In this document: positions 32,400 through 46,624 of the stretch, one piece after another | Position numbering within the stretch: position 1 is the stretch's first letter | Layout of the letters: every line of letters begins with the position of its first letter | DNA from: Rhododendron vialii | Lineage: Eukaryota; Streptophyta; Magnoliopsida; Ericales; Ericaceae | Reading direction: 5' to 3' | DNA: 64,000 bases | NCBI RefSeq assembly: GCF_030253575.1 | Contig: NC_080563.1 | Span: 38,733,501 to 38,797,500 of the forward strand | Program-made: the position numbers and the translations under genes | The notes under the pieces: generated by a model | What the model saw: only the letters and a program-made list of their open reading frames with translations | Databases searched by the model: none | Told to the model about the DNA's origin: nothing

Positions 32400-34560
32400 T
32401 CGCCGTAGAAAATTTTCTCGATTACCTGTTTTTTAACATCACTCATTTAAACAAGAAACAAGTACACAAGTGTTTTTAGTCACACGAATATTACTGCATT
32501 GGGCAAAAAATATCTCAATATGCAATGTATTCTACTATTACACAGAACCCGTATTAATAGAAGAGTATTAGAAAACCGAATGACAATTTGTCAACCAGTT
32601 CGGACTCCCATGACTCGAAATTTTTGGCTCCGCCTTTGTCCCATACCCTCATTAATAAGCCTGGGTTACATAATTTTCTAATTGGACCATTCGCCTCCGC
32701 TCTCAATCCATCCTTTTTTGTGAATTTCAGTTTCGAGATAGTTTTTGAAATAAGCTTCTATGCTCGTGCTCTCGCTTTCGCTTACACTCACAGATTCACA
32801 CTATACGTGACTTATTAGGTTTAAGCTTCCGGTGTGTATCTATAATGCAGGGTAAGGTTTTCCATGATCTTTGGACCACAGGAAATTAGGCCCTATGTAC
32901 TCTACTGGGTATTGGTGGATTTTGTCAGAAATAAAAGGGCTTGTTTCACGGACTGGATATGTTCCCCACCAGGCCACCATGCCCACCTACCACAGGACAA
33001 ATCTATCATCCATCAAACTAAATGTTGAGGCTGTCTTCATTACCTAGAGCAATAGCATGTTTTTTTTTTGATCCGCGAGCAATAGCATGTTTGATGAGTG
33101 TTATGTTTGGCATTACCTGAGATTGTGACACCTCATAGCGGCCTCTATCCCCACCTCACCCAGGCCGAGTAATGCAACGGGCCATTCAAATTCGAGTTTG
33201 TGTTCGCTCGTTAAAAACTTGTTCGAATTCAATTTCAAACACAAATAAGTCAAGTTTGAACATTTTCTTGAATCCCTTTAAGTTGTCAAACCAATTGCTC
33301 GAACAAGCTAGTGCCCGGCTCGTTCGGCATATGATGTATGAAAAGATTCAAACTATTAGATTTCGTTTCGTGGTCGGCTCAATTAACACTGTTTGAGATT
33401 AGCACGCCTCAAAAACAAGATAAGTTCAAACCTACTCCTAAAGCTCATTAAATTTTCAAACTAAACTCAAACAATTAACTGCTCGGCTCATACGGAATCA
33501 TTGGATGCTGACACTGTGGTGGATATAAGCTGATGGGTCTGCAACAAAACCTGGGGGGAAATAACATCTCAATTTAATTTGGATCAGGATAGAAGAAGGG
33601 TATCCCTTGAATTTATGTTAGTCACGCATGGAATGTGTATTCCCTGGCATATATTTGGATCAAGAGCTTCACTATCCTGTGTATAAGATATGGGTCCATG
33701 ATTGATATATATGGCCTAAGACTCAAGATTCGCATTTGAAGGCTCCATTCTTGTAAAAAAAGATTGCCTAAAACTATTTTTGGTATTTTTTACTACTCGC
33801 AATTTTTTGTTGAGTTTTTTATCATAATTTTTGGGATTAATCATTCGGCTCGACGAGAGGAATCAGAAAAGTATAAAAACATGGACCGATGTTGAAAAAA
33901 GTTCATATAAAACGACACTTTAGACCCAAAAAAAAAGTGAGAATACATTGGGAATTGTCCCACGTTGAGCAAAGAAAATGAAATGCATGGAGGCAATATA
34001 TTAACCAATGCGAGCAGCTACTGTATAGCTCGATGTTAACCTTTCGAGCCACTCTATTATGAGTTCTTCTAGGTCACGCGGCCTTAGTCTCACACACAAT
34101 CACATTGATGACCTATATGCATGTTTAAGGGTTTTGATTGAGCCTTCTGATTGATTAATCACACATAGCTATTACACATCCTATTGAATTGTAACATATT
34201 TCATCTACTCTCTTTTGTCAATTATGATATGAAAAATCAAAAGCATTTCAAGTCAGTTAGGGCACCTATTAAGGCGAGGCGGAGAATTTCGTATCGAAAA
34301 GTCTTTTGAGGGGATCAGGATTTAAGAACCGATATTGACTTCTTACTTTGCATAAATTTCCCAAGAATCATTTTTTTTTTTTTTAAATTTAAGGGTTAGG
34401 TAATAGAGTCGAAGCAAGCCTATTTTCACTAGCAAGTCTATGGACAAAACTGACTTTCTGCTAATGAGTTATTTGGCCGCAAGTTTGGGTGAGGTAGGTG
34501 GAGTACTTATGTCCTTAATTCTATAGATCAACAAATGAGTGGAACTGAACTGGAAATAAC

Positions 34561-34596
<36 letters not shown>

Positions 34597-35208
34597 CGTC
34601 ACAAATATCTTTGTTCTCCCTTACCCTCCTTCATAGGGTTTCACGCCCTTGTACGACGGTGGAAAGAAAAGGCCATGGTATATATAGTTTTGTTTTCATT
34701 CTGTCTCTTCAGCTAGTTCAACGACTTGTCGGGAAGAGCATAGGGTTTCACACCTTGTTGTCTTTATCTTTGTCTAGCACGTTATCTCTTTTGAGACTAC
34801 TGATTTTAGGTATGAATGTACGATAGATTGAGAGTGCTGCTATTTGCGTCAGGCTTAACGTCTGGGTCGGGGTGAATGACATCGACTACCTTGTGTTTTT
34901 CTAGTTTTACAATAGTTAGATGATTAGTTTGGCTTTGTCCAAGATATATGTAATGAACTCTTTTATGCAAATGCCGCTGAACTATTATTATTATAATCTT
35001 CTTCATTTTTATTTAAAAAAACTGGAAATAAGTGATTTTTTAGGTCAATAATATAGTGGAAACCACAAATTTCAATGTGTCCTTTGGAAGCACTGTCTAT
35101 ACATACTGAGCTACGTGTGCATTGGGTCCACCTTTCGATGATTTTCTAATCTTGAGAGAATAAGGATTTGGCAAGGAATTATGACTTTGATTCGATGTTT
35201 CATTAGTT
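32400..35208. repeat. Local duplication, copy B (about 2.8 kb)
   Basis: Same orientation and order as copy A. Extra sequence absent from A lies at about 33830-34090 (including a GGCTCGACGAGAGGAATC dispersed-family member) and about 34270-34510. A longer (CT)n run is at 34564-34594. The copies are diverged by many substitutions and indels, so the duplication is not recent. Confidence 0.75.
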
Positions 35209-38200
35209 TCGACAAACCAGATCATTCAAGATATTTATACATAAGAGAAGAAAAAACACAATGCAATAAAAGTGGACACTACTGGTCCGAAAATACAGAA
35301 AACAACAAATAAAATACAACAAAACTTTGAATCCAGGCCCCTACCCCAAATGTTTGGAAAGGAATCAGGAACCTTGTTGTGCCCGCTTGCCTTGAGTTCG
35401 GACGTCTCGAAATTGAAAACATAATTTGATCTATTTACTATCTAGAGTTAGACGTGAATAGCAAATCATAATCTTGAGAAAAATCAGGTCAATCGAACAA
35501 CGTTAACCTAGTAAACAAATACGTAGCGTTTTTGTTCAACATAATAACTGTAAATCTAAAAATATACAGCAAGATTATTTTGTTCAATTGGTAAGCTTAC
35601 GAATTCCAACGCAATTGATCTTTGTTCGCGTCTATTTATAAAGAAATAAATGGTTCAGATTACATTTTCGAACTCGGGACAAGACCCAAACCGAAAGCAC
35701 AACAGCCTATTGTGCCCCAAGTAAAAGCAGGGCCCTTAGTTCGTTTGGGGAAGGGTCATAGGAGTATTTTTTTTTTTTAGGAAGACTTGGACCTCTTCTT
35801 CTTTTTGCTTTTGGAGGAGTAGGATGTTATTGTATGCTAGTGGAGTACTTTTTTAGAGTCCAAACAGTTTACGTGTAATTCAATTACTTTCGAAGCTCCG
35901 AAAATTTCTAGAGGATTTATCTGATGATGCTTATATTAGCACCATTGGACTTGCAAAATGTTTTTGACGCTAGCTCTACCTTACTATAAATATATACTCC
36001 GAAATTTATTTTTAATGTATATCAAAAATTAAATTGTGCATAATTTGAGGCACTTTGATAAAAAAGATGTATTTGAAGCACTAAACGACAATTTTAAAGT
36101 ACATTTTTCTGAAAAAAAAATAAAGTACAAAATTATTTTCTTGAATACTCCTATTTCATACATCGAATGCCAACACAGAGACTTACATTAGCACATCAGA
36201 TATTTGATGCGCTTGTACATCCCAAACCTCAACCTCAAAATGTAATTCTCACCCCCCATTTTGATTAATTTTTCATTTTGTAAAATTATTAATTTTTCTT
36301 TATTTCTTTTTACTGTGGACATTAATGCTCGGATCTGTGAGAATAATATTGAAATCAAATAAAGAAAGACATAGATGTTCACTAGGTCAAAAAGATGACC
36401 AATGGGTTGGGAGTTGAAGATAGCAGTGTCCACAAAAGAAGAGGATGTGTTAACTGGAACCAACTCTCTCTTTCTCTCTCTCTCCCTCTCTCTCTCACAC
36501 ACACAAATTTGGAAATCTTATAATGCAAGATGTAGGGCGGTAATCCGGTCGTCCATTTTGACGCCGCCAACTCAAATTTAATCTATATTCCTATTGCTCC
36601 AACTCGTCTATTGCCGAATGAAACGGTCGGATCGACTGTCCTGTAAAGCAGCCTGGATCCCCTTGTCCCTCTCACATACACATGTCACATGATTAGTAAT
36701 CCATTTCTTATCATTGCCTCTCTATAGATCTTTCTTTTTTTCTTTTCGCCTTTTTTGAGTTGAAATATACTAAAGTCTATAGCTACTGTCAAAAGGGCCA
36801 AACAAAGACGATTCAAACAAAATCTAAAGATACTGTCCCCCAATTTCTGCACTCCATTTCCCCCCATTCCTTTAACCTTTTCTTCCTTTTTGTTTGGGTG
36901 CGAATTTTGTGAATCTAATTGCATCTGAAATCTTCTCTAGTGGCTCTAATGCTGCTTAATCCTGTCTTTTCCTTTCGGTCGCCTTCTCCAATTATCTCTT
37001 TGAATAGATGGTTTATTCGTAAGGGCATTTGGACGCTTTTGCATACCTTGATTAATTTTCTATCCTGTCATTCACTAGCGTAAGAGGAGGATTCATATAA
37101 AATCAAAGTGAAATTCCAAATCAATTTGACGTCCAATGGAACAAAAAAAAAACACAAAGAGAGGACATACATGAAAGGGTATTTGTGAAACTAAAGTGCA
37201 CGTAGGAAAGTACGTCGGGAATATAGTATAAGACTATAATTATTAGTATAAAAAAAATTACAAACCACTTTTATTAAATAAGTACGTACTTTGAATTCAT
37301 AAGAGCTAACATCCCAAAGTGTCAAAAGTCAAATGACAACAATACTAATGTACCTTTTTGGTGCCATTTTGGCACAATATTAAATCTAGTCCATTGAATT
37401 AAAATCATCTCACTTTCAATGTAACATCAGTTGACTTGAACGATATGGAAGATTTAACAAAACCAAACATGCTGTCGAATTTGACACCAAAATGGCTTTG
37501 TTATTGATTTACACCAATTTTTACTCACCGATAGACATGAATTTTACCATTAAAGAGTATAAAGGCTTTGGTCACCAATGTGGTAGCGGGTGAACTTGTT
37601 CCAATGATAGAACTCTCAAACTCGATATTGTAATTTTGGGAAATCTTCAACTACATTTCTAAAAGGAGCATTTCAAGTCATTTTCATTTTAATTTCCTTC
37701 AAACTTGATTGTGAAAGGGGCCGAAGAAATTTTTCGTAAGAGTCCAGGGTACAAAGCGTAATTAACTAATTGCTTGGCATTTTGGGACTGGTCCTCCTCC
37801 ATTATTTTGGCAAAGCGCCAACTTCCTAACTGATAGTAGAGCACTCCAAGGTCAAATTCTGTATGTCCCAATGTTGAAGAACTATTTTTGCTGAAAATCA
37901 GAACAATAGCTGTTGGGCCCGGTGGTATTGGCCCGAGACTTTGGTATTTGTTCTCACTTAAAGTCTCAGGCATGATTTCTCTTGTCAATAACTCTCGGGA
38001 CCATCTCAATGACCTCGCCCCACTCGTAAACATATGAAAAGGGCAGTAGAGATTATTTCGAGATGTGCACATGCTGTCCCGAGACACCTTACGTTACCAG
38101 AAGAAGAAAAAAAAAGTATAGTTGCTCTGTGAAAGACAGCTCATGGGTAGTAGGTAGATAGTACTAACTGGAGTCTGGAGTGAAAAGATTTTGGCATTGA

Positions 38201-39188
38201 GCCCTGTATCGTTTGCGTGTGTAATCCGTGAAAAACTTTTTGCAATAACCGAAATGGCCGGCTTTATTCGTCTATCAGGTCAAAACCACCACAAGATACT
38301 ACTAGTATATTACTACTACTACGACTACTAGCATAGCATAGCATATCTAACCAAGAGATTGCCAGTGGCCGACAACTTGGCCCTCCCTCTCTCTTCACAT
38401 GCAACCTTAATTAGTTTTGGAAATTCTGTAATGCTAGAGGTGTAATACGCGATTCGAACCGTCCGTTTCGATAATCAATGGTTTAGATTTCATCTTGCTA
38501 ATCAATGGTTCCAATTTCATGTCGGTAATGGATGACTACTCACATCTGCAAGGGTCGATGGTTCTCTCTCGCGCGCATGTGCTTGATTTTGGAGATCACT
38601 ACACTCCCTCCGTACCGTATCATTTGCTATGTAAGGAAAGCTTCTTTTTTTTTTTTTTTTTGAATCAGTATGTAAGGAAAGCTTAATGACATGCAATTAA
38701 CTTATCTTTCTTTTCCGGAAAATTTAATGACATTTTATATTTGTATGTCCGATCGTTAACTGACATGGTCATCCGGTCATAAAATAAAGAAATATATGGC
38801 ATGTTTGTTCTGCGAATAGAATTATCAATTATGGAGTTGAGTTATCCATAAATTTTAGTATCCGTGATCTCAACATATTCTACATAAACTGTTTCGAGAA
38901 AAGTTGTCTCGCACCTCTGCCGGGTCAAAATAGTCCTCACACTCGTGATGAGATTCACTGGAAAATTAGTTTATCGTGATTCACTTTTGCACTATCCCAC
39001 GAAAAACATTTTGTTCTGAGATCATTTAGTCCATTTCTGCTGTCTTTTCCCCTAATCAAAAGTGCCTTCGATTGTGAACACACGCCTTAATTTAGGCAGA
39101 CGCAGTTTTCAAAATCACTGTAAATTTTGAGGGTGGCATTTTGAAGCCTTGTCCAACCTCGCAAATAAGCAAAGAGCGATGCTAATGG
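35209..39188. other. Spacer, no confident gene
   Basis: AT-rich sequence with a (CT)n tract at about 36465-36496 and a Stowaway-like left end (CTCCCTCCGTACCGTATC) near 38604. A 132-codon frame on the minus strand at 37689-38087 shows no family motif and has no neighbouring exons that I can join. Nothing else can be supported. Confidence 0.4.
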
Positions 39189-39376
39189 GGTATGCTGCCA
39201 AGCATCCCCTGAAAACAAAACAAGTGCAGAGCAACCGATCAGGCCGAATATCTAGACAATCGATGGCTCAAATTTGTATGCTGCTCAGAGTCAATCCGAA
39301 TCGTCCGTGCCGAGATGAACAGCAGAATCGACCACTTGGCACCGCTTTGGAGGGATGCCGCTCGGCAGCATCCCCT
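39189..39376. mobile_element. MITE with CTGCC/GGCAG termini, copy 1
   Basis: The left end GGTATGCTGCCAAGCATCCC faces the right end GGGATGCCGCTCGGCAGCAT. Internal AATCGATGG and CCGTGCCGAGATGAACAGC are shared with the copy at 46625-46785. Non-coding, despite an open frame across it. Confidence 0.65.
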
Positions 39377-39899
39377 CCTGGACACATAGATGTGTCTGAA
39401 ATCAGCCCCGGAACACACTACTCAATCCTTCGTTGAAAAACGAGAGGACTCAACGGTGAGGCAATTTTCCACCCACATACAATACAAACAAAATCGAGGT
39501 TGAATATATATATAATCTAATACAAAGAGAACAATGGCTTTATACTTTTTTTTTTTTGATCTGCCAATGGCTTTATACTTAAAAAGGGAATTCAGAGAAA
39601 AGAGAAGTAATAGTGGAAATACTCTTCAATGATACTAATGGTCTTTACTTTCTCGGGATAAAATGCATACCATCTCTACTTCAAAACCCATCATTCTCAG
39701 AGACAAGCAAATGAAGCCATGGGTTCTATTTGTGTTTTCTCTGATTTGGGTTTTTTTGGATAGAAAAGTATGAAGAGATGGTAGGCAATTTAACATGAAC
39801 CTAAAGAACATACTAGTATAACAATATTCAGCACAAAAATGAAGACTGGGTCCATGAGGGAACTAGTAGTAAACAAGGAAAAGCAGTGGAGGGTGGTGT

Positions 39900-42015
39900 C
39901 TAGCAATGTTGGTGGTCTGGAGCTCCTTTACTCCTCTTCGACAGCTGCTCCGGCGAGGAAGAGACCGATGCCACCGCAGCCCACGAGTCATTCGAGCTGT
40001 CGGAGCTGAAACAGGCATCCATCACTCCATTTGGGCTCCCGGGAATCGACCGGAGCTTTCTCTTTCTGGCCTGGTAGCAAAGCTCTGATGTCGATTTCAC
40101 GATTTGCTTGTAACACTCCTCTACTTTGTCCTGTTCAATGTCATATAGGTTAAACCACATTCAAGATTCAAGAAAACTGATTGTTTGAGGGGGATTAATA
40201 ATGATGATTACAAAATCTCACCGGATTAGTACCTCGATAGCATAATATATTACACTGTGACATTACATACATGAGGCATACGTAGACCGGGTCATAAATA
40301 TTTTGGCAAAACACAAGATGTTTAGTCACCTTAGCTCAACGGGTACTCATATCCGGTTAAACAAATGAACCAAAAAGATTGAACAATTGCGAAAGGCAAT
40401 TAGTGAAGTATGAAAGATAACCAACCTTATCAATTCCAAGAGTAGCCAAAATCTGGTTATGGTAATCCACTGCCAAACAGGGCTCCACAGTATTGATAAC
40501 GTGCAGCATTATGGCAGTGGCCAATACAGATGGGAGATAATTCGTGAACCTGAAATCTGCAATGGAATTTGCACAGTAAAGTGAAGTTAGTAGAAACCCA
40601 GAAAGAGAAACTTTAATAAGTTGGGTGTGAAAATTTTTAATGCTTACCAGAAATTATGCAGAGAATGAGGGACTCGCACCTAAAGAGGAATTCCCAACAG
40701 GGGTGGTTCATTAAACCTAGCCTCCTTAGAATGTAATCAACAAAGGAGAGTGGGGTCACTGGATTCATCCTCCATTGAAGAGTAGACAGTACTAGAATCT
40801 CCATTCTTTGAATTGTTTTGGCCTCAAAAACATACCTAGTCTCTTCCACCTAAACAAATTGAAGAAACCCATATTGGAATTTGATAAATAGACAAGGGCA
40901 TGGTCTCTGTAATGGTAAATATAAATGAAAACTAAAACCCCACATTTTTAGTTTTACAAACAAATCAAAGAAACCCACTTCGAAATTTCGGAAACAAAAC
41001 CTGGGTGCACTCCGGGTGAGTTCACGCTATTGACTGACTAAACAGTATTCCCGATACCTAGTTCGAGACAACTAATTTCCTTTATCTAAATGGACTAAAT
41101 GGTATTTTCCGTATACGTAGGAATGTGTTTTTTTTTTTTTTACATAGATCAAAGAAACCCATATTTCAATTCGTATAAATAAAAATGGGTACAGTCTCTG
41201 ATCTCTAAATTCGTAAATCTGTGAAGAAAGAAGAAACCAACTTTCGAATCACACAAACAGAACATGGGTATGGTCGATAAATTCACGAGATACATCCAAA
41301 TCAAACAAAAAAACCCATGTCGAAATTTAAGAAACAAAACCTGGGTTTGCTACTTTTTATACTCCATAGATATGTGAATTTATATTTGTACGTACAAACA
41401 TCAAAGAACCCCCCAATTCATTCACCCAAACGAAAAATTAAAAATTGGAAAAAACACCGAGCCCACATTAAGATTTGATAAACACAACATGGGTATAATC
41501 GATATAGACACACACACAAAAAAAATAAAAAAAATAAAAAGATTATGTAAACATCATACTTGGAGGTCTAATAGGAGGGGTACTTGAGTCTCTTCCACTT
41601 TGGCAGCAAGAGAGAGACAGGCCACGGCAGCTAGTTGGCTCATCCATGGCTTCTCTCTCTGAAAATGGAATCTCGAGAAGAATCTATCAAAGTAGTTCAC
41701 AGCAAGAACCGCAGTAAGAGCAGAGAAAGAGAAGTAGGCATTGACTTTCAGAATCCACTCCACGGCGTCGTTTCTAGCCCCAGCCAGAGACGGATTTCGT
41801 TCAAGAGCTTCGTACATTGGGGACTGATTCTCTTGCTCCTTAGAGAGCAAAGAGGATAACTCTTCCTCTTCCCACAACATATCTTGTTCAAGTAACTGTT
41901 TTGGATGAGGGGTAACAATGTTCTTGTAATTCCTCCCTTCATCTTCTTCTTCCCAATGTTGCTCTTCTTCACAGTACAAAGAATCCAAAAGAAATGGAAG
42001 GTCTTTCTGGGCCAT
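39900..42015 (-). CDS. CYCD3: D-type cyclin, CYCD3 group
   Basis: Four exons join in phase: 42015-41560, 40849-40648, 40556-40426 and 40130-39900 (stop TAG), giving 339 aa. Plant CYCD3 proteins are usually 340-380 aa. The N-terminus has the retinoblastoma-binding LxCxE motif (LYCEE, residues 13-17) followed by an acidic region. The cyclin box spans about residues 85-185 ([61 protein letters not shown]), and the C-terminal cyclin fold is [11 protein letters not shown]. The tail is rich in S, D and P ([14 protein letters not shown]), a PEST-like feature of unstable cyclins. CYCD3 activates CDKA to phosphorylate RBR at G1/S and responds to cytokinin and sugar. Donors are GTATGA, GTAAGC and GTTGGT; acceptors TTTAG, TTGCAG and AACAG. 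Symbol is at group level. Confidence 0.95.
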
Positions 42016-42070
42016 CTTCTTCTGAGAAGAAGAAATCTGGGTCTTGGCTCATTATCCCGAAAACACAGAC

Positions 42071-42078
<8 letters not shown>

Positions 42079-42104
<26 letters not shown>
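42079..42104 (-). repeat. (GA)n microsatellite in the CYCD3 5' leader
   Basis: The run reads (GA)n on the coding strand, 64-89 bases upstream of the CYCD3 ATG. GA repeats in this position are binding targets of plant BBR/BPC factors; that role here is inference. Confidence 0.85.
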
Positions 42105-43201
42105 AGGGAGTGGGAGCCTGGGAGGTGAAGGGACTGGTTTGGGAGCAGTACGCACAACAAATGGGCGTTCTTGATCTTATTTTGTGGGGTTAATTTCCTT
42201 CGGCTCTGTGCTTTTTGTTGTTTTTATATGGGGGGGTATTTGGGTTTTCTGAGCGTGTCGCAGAGCTGAATCGTGGATCACGTGACATTTGTACCCTTTG
42301 CATTTGATGATGCTGGGCCTACCCAATGGAATTAGCTGGATCGTATCTATCTTGGGCTGTTTGATTGGCAGTGCCACGATTTTTCTATGGCAATTTGCAT
42401 CACATCGGGGATATATAGTCGCGCGTCACATGATGTTGTGTGAATCTATGGCATTTTCGAATCGAGATCAATCGCTTAGAAAAACTACTTCTGGCTAATT
42501 GGATATCAAGATTTTTCTTTCCTTTTAGGTAGTATAGTTTTTTTTTCTTTTCCCTGAGCCGAAAAGGATGGAAAGAACAATCAGCGTAGTAACTCCTTTA
42601 GAACGTTAGTACGTTACCATGGAAAGTTTTATTCGCTGTGGAATATTCGGTTTGAATCATAGCTACTGTATAGAAAGGCGAGCCCGTCATCACAACCTCA
42701 CAAAAGTGCTAGAACGGACCAAGCGTCCTCCACACAGCATCTGAATCACAAGACTATAGTTAGTAGTAATATCATTAGAGGCTTTGGAGCATCTCGGGCA
42801 AAATTTACAAAAGTTAATTTTATTTTGCTACTTTTTTTTTTAATTGAAGGAGAAGTTAGTAGAGCGCACTCTAGCAGACTTTACAAAATCAACACAAATT
42901 CTCCCTTTGACTAGGTAACACATGGGTAATAGTAAAATTGTCATCTCTAGAATCTGAAATCTTAGAAGAGAACAAATCTCTTAGATTCAAATCTTGACCA
43001 CCAGATCAATCCGTGGGTTTCACTTGACATCCTTTCTCTCTCCTTCTCCTCTCTTTTTGGGAAGTAATCTCCAAATATTTATGAGCTATTTACAAAAATT
43101 AATCTTGTAGAATGTTTGTACATTACATTGACGCACAGCTTGGAAATACTCCTACGTACTGCTGGGTTCGCTAAGCTGATTAATCACTTCCCCACCCCCC
43201 C

Positions 43202-43202
<1 letters not shown>
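42105..43202. other. CYCD3 upstream region and spacer
   Basis: This is the promoter side of the minus-strand CYCD3 gene. No core promoter element can be fixed by eye, and no gene is seen. Confidence 0.3.

Positions 43203-43232
<30 letters not shown>
43203..43232 (+). repeat. Poly-C run, 30 bases
   Basis: Thirty uninterrupted C follow a C-rich lead-in (CACCCCCCCA). It is potentially i-motif/G-quadruplex forming, or a collapsed homopolymer artefact. Confidence 0.9.
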
Positions 43233-43437
43233 ATATTAAACAGTTAAGTAAATAAGCTAACGAAGAACTCATATAGAGAAGAGTTAGGATTCAATTCGTT
43301 CTTTCGACAAGATATGACCCCGTGGATCTCACAATAAAGAATTTCAAAGGATGGCCAATTAAATTAGTCTTAGTTAATTATCTATGCCAATAGATTCTAA
43401 AACTATAAGTGCACGTTGATCTCATTTTCGTTGTTTA

Positions 43438-43834
43438 GAGCATATTCAATCAAACATCCTCTATTTCTTCATTTTAGAGGATCAAACTAACATTATTTAA
43501 TCAAAAAGTAAATATAGAGGATTATACTATGCACATGAACTCAAATCACAACCCTTTATATCTCTATATTCACACTCTATTTCAAATACTTCCTCACTTT
43601 TCCTCTCATCATTATTCCAACTCACTCAAAATTTAATACTTTTTGCATTTTATATTCAAAAAGTAGTTTTGAAGGATTCTCCAAAACTTTTTTTTCATAC
43701 TCTATATATGGAGGATTAAACTCAATTCTCCAAAATGGAGGAAAATATGGAGGGTGGGTAGGAGTGATATTTTCCTCCAAAATGGAGAAATTGAGGAAAT
43801 TTTGAAGTTATGGAGAGTGAGGTAGGAGATGCTC
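43438..43834. mobile_element. PIF/Harbinger-type MITE, TTA target-site duplication
   Basis: It begins GAGCATATTCAATC and ends GTAGGAGATGCTC, with TTA on both flanks (43435-43437 and 43835-43837). The GAGCATCTCC-type terminus is common in plant Tourist-like MITEs. The 397-bp body has a sub-terminal inverted echo (CTCCAAAATGGAGGAAAATA; TTTTCCTCCAAAATGGAG) and no coding potential. Confidence 0.8.
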
Positions 43835-43837
43835 TTA

Positions 43838-46624
43838 GTACTAGCAGTTTTGGCTGTCTTTTAATTTTCGCACTTTGATTCCCAAAGCTTTCAATTGAGA
43901 AGAAAAAAAAAAGGGTCCAATAGGAACTTCATTTCAAAAATTAAAGAATCAAGCCATGCCAATAATCTCCCCAATTTGGAAAGCTTTGAAACCACACAAA
44001 TTTGGTTCATTGCTTCACATTCGTTTCACTGCACTTGGATAAAATGTTTCTACTTTACCAAAAATTGTTTCGGGGATGCTATCAAACAGCTCCTTATAGA
44101 GTGGATGCAGAGCGGCCGATCCGGTTATTTATTTCGGGACGGGCGGCTCATATTGAATTTGAACCATCCATTATTCGGTTAAGATTTCAACTATTAATTG
44201 TCAAAATGAATAGTTGGATCGATCTCTTTACGTGTAGATAGTCCACCAAAAACTACTGTAGCTCTCAGTCTCAAGAGTGTTTGAGCAGAAAAAGCAGACA
44301 AAAGATTCACTGCATGCATAAACACTGCCCAGAGCTTTCGGGGAGACAACCCGAAGCCCAAAGAAGATTTTGGACAATTATATATCAATGGAGGGGATGT
44401 AAATACCATTCCTTTCTCTGTTAATTTTTCTGCCTCTCCTTGAAAGCCCTTCCACAGTACAACCCAGCAGGAGTAATAATTTTTTCGAGAAAATTCACTT
44501 CCCAATGCGAATTTTGCTTCTATAAATCTCTGCACTGCACGCATTGATATTTACAGAGCACTTTATTTTTTTTTCGAGAAAATTCAAAAATTTTTTTTTT
44601 TGGTACTTCTATAAATCTCTGCTTTTGAGATCGTAGACATGAGTCATGTTAAACGACGTCTCTTGTTCCTAGCCTTTAGTTCACCGCCTATAGTTCTTTT
44701 GTCCTTTTCGAGAGCCGTTGCTGGTCTAGAGTATAATCACATCCAGAAGAAGGGTTGCTATCGCCTGATTGCCTCCTCCGCCTTTTATAGTGCGCAAAAG
44801 AAAGTCACTAAATTTAATGTTTTATGTACCAAATATTAACTTGCCGCTGGCTCAAGCTCAACGTGTATGGTTTGAGTGGGTAGGCGAATGGGAGAGCCCT
44901 AGTTGGTGATCTTACCCGTAACTCAAATGGTGATTAGGATAATGGGTTTTTGTCGCAAGCTCGGTGCGACAAAAATATGGGTCTTTCGCGTTGGCCTTCA
45001 ACTCTTGATAATGTTTTCAACAATGTGGAAATAGAAGTGGATGCAACTACCATTCCACATCTTCTCCAATCTACTACGACGGAGTTCCACCATCTTAATT
45101 AATGGTCTTCTACCGATTGCAGGTTCCTTCTACAAACAGCTCGGTAACCTCCGGTTAAGCATGTGATGAGAAAGTATATATAGATAACAAATGCGCATAT
45201 CTTCAAGCTACGAATGTTTCAACTAAGCTTGTTTCTTCTTTTACAGATAAGAAATGTGCATATTTCCCGTTTGACCGAAAACAAAAACCAAAAAACAGAG
45301 TCCCCTTGTTTCATAATTCAGTATCCTTTTCATCATGAGAAAACATGAAAGGCAAAGTGCATGGCATGATGAAATTACTCCGCATTGAAAAATACCCGTA
45401 CTAGTGTGTGATATGTTGCAGAATGGCGTGTAGGGCTGCTGCTGTGATATGTTGCTTTCTTTGGTTTCTTTTCCTTGGGCTCAATCTCCCAGGACTGGGA
45501 GCTAGAGAGAGATAGGATCAGTACCCATGCATTCCTCATATGATTACTTAACATGAAAAAGAATGGAAATTGATTTTCGCACTGTATTTTTAGCCATAGA
45601 AACTTTATTTTTGGTTTTTTTTCTCTCTTAATATTTGAAATTACAATAATATCTTTTAAAGTGGATGAACATTAACAAATTAAAGGATAATTTGATAATT
45701 TCACATAGGATAAAGACAAAAAAATAAAGTGTTGATGCCTGAATATGGAGTGCCAAAATCACTTTTCCATAAAGGAATCCAGAAAGACTTTATTTTAGGA
45801 TGCCGACGGCTCATTATGCTGGTCATGATATTTTACTTCATTCATTTAAAAAATCAAATAAATTATATATTGAACAGAACGAAATTTCTCTTGAGGACTA
45901 GCTATGAACATAATTCGACTAAGCTTTAATCAGTAAATGATCTTCTTTTCTTATAACGATGATTTACACATTATGATACAAAAACAAAAACAAAAAAAAG
46001 CTTCAGTCATCCAAGGGAACCATGATGGATTCTATTGTAGGACACGTAAAAAATCATCACATGAGAGAATCTTGAGCAGAGAGGTGAAAGCATGTGAGAT
46101 TGGAATCAATGATGGTAGTCGATGACACGGTTTCGGCTTTAACAAAATAGTTGCTATTAATTATTTTATATTTATCTATCTATATATCCCGACTTCTTTT
46201 CTTTCTTTTTCCTATTTGACTTTTTTCTTTTTTTCTTTTTTTGGGTCAAACGGAAATTCAACTTTTTTTCTTTCAATTATGCATTGTGCACATGTTCATG
46301 CTGGTAAACAGATAGAGTACCACAAAGGGGCATACGAAAAGCCTATTCTCTTATATCTAGGGACTCACCAATAATCACCATCTTATGCATGCATGCATGC
46401 CTATATCCGTACGTACAATGAACGTACGTGGACGGTGGAGTTCCTTGTCCTAGAGTTTAAGGGACCGCCTATAAAATAGGTATAGTCTGAACACTCAAAT
46501 GATAGTGTTTGTCTTGTAATTATAGCCCTAGCCCACATTTTAGTTCTTCATTGTTGATGGGTAACTACTTGCAGGGTTATTAATGACCTCTTCAATGACG
46601 ACCAAATCTCTCTCATGGAATGGG
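43838..46624. other. Spacer, no confident gene
   Basis: A minus-strand frame of 116 codons (44194-44544) and a plus-strand frame at 44639-44839 have no recognisable domain, and I found no splice partners. GCATGCATGCATGC at about 46386-46399 is a small palindromic run. Nothing else can be supported. Confidence 0.35.

Noticed and set aside
37689..38087. 132-codon minus-strand frame
   Set aside because: No family motif, ordinary AT-rich composition, no joinable exons; chance frames of this size are expected here.
39149..39436. 95-codon plus-strand frame
   Set aside because: It crosses a MITE copy that is shared with 46625-46785.
44194..44544. 116-codon minus-strand frame
   Set aside because: No recognisable domain and no conserved-looking segment or splice partner.
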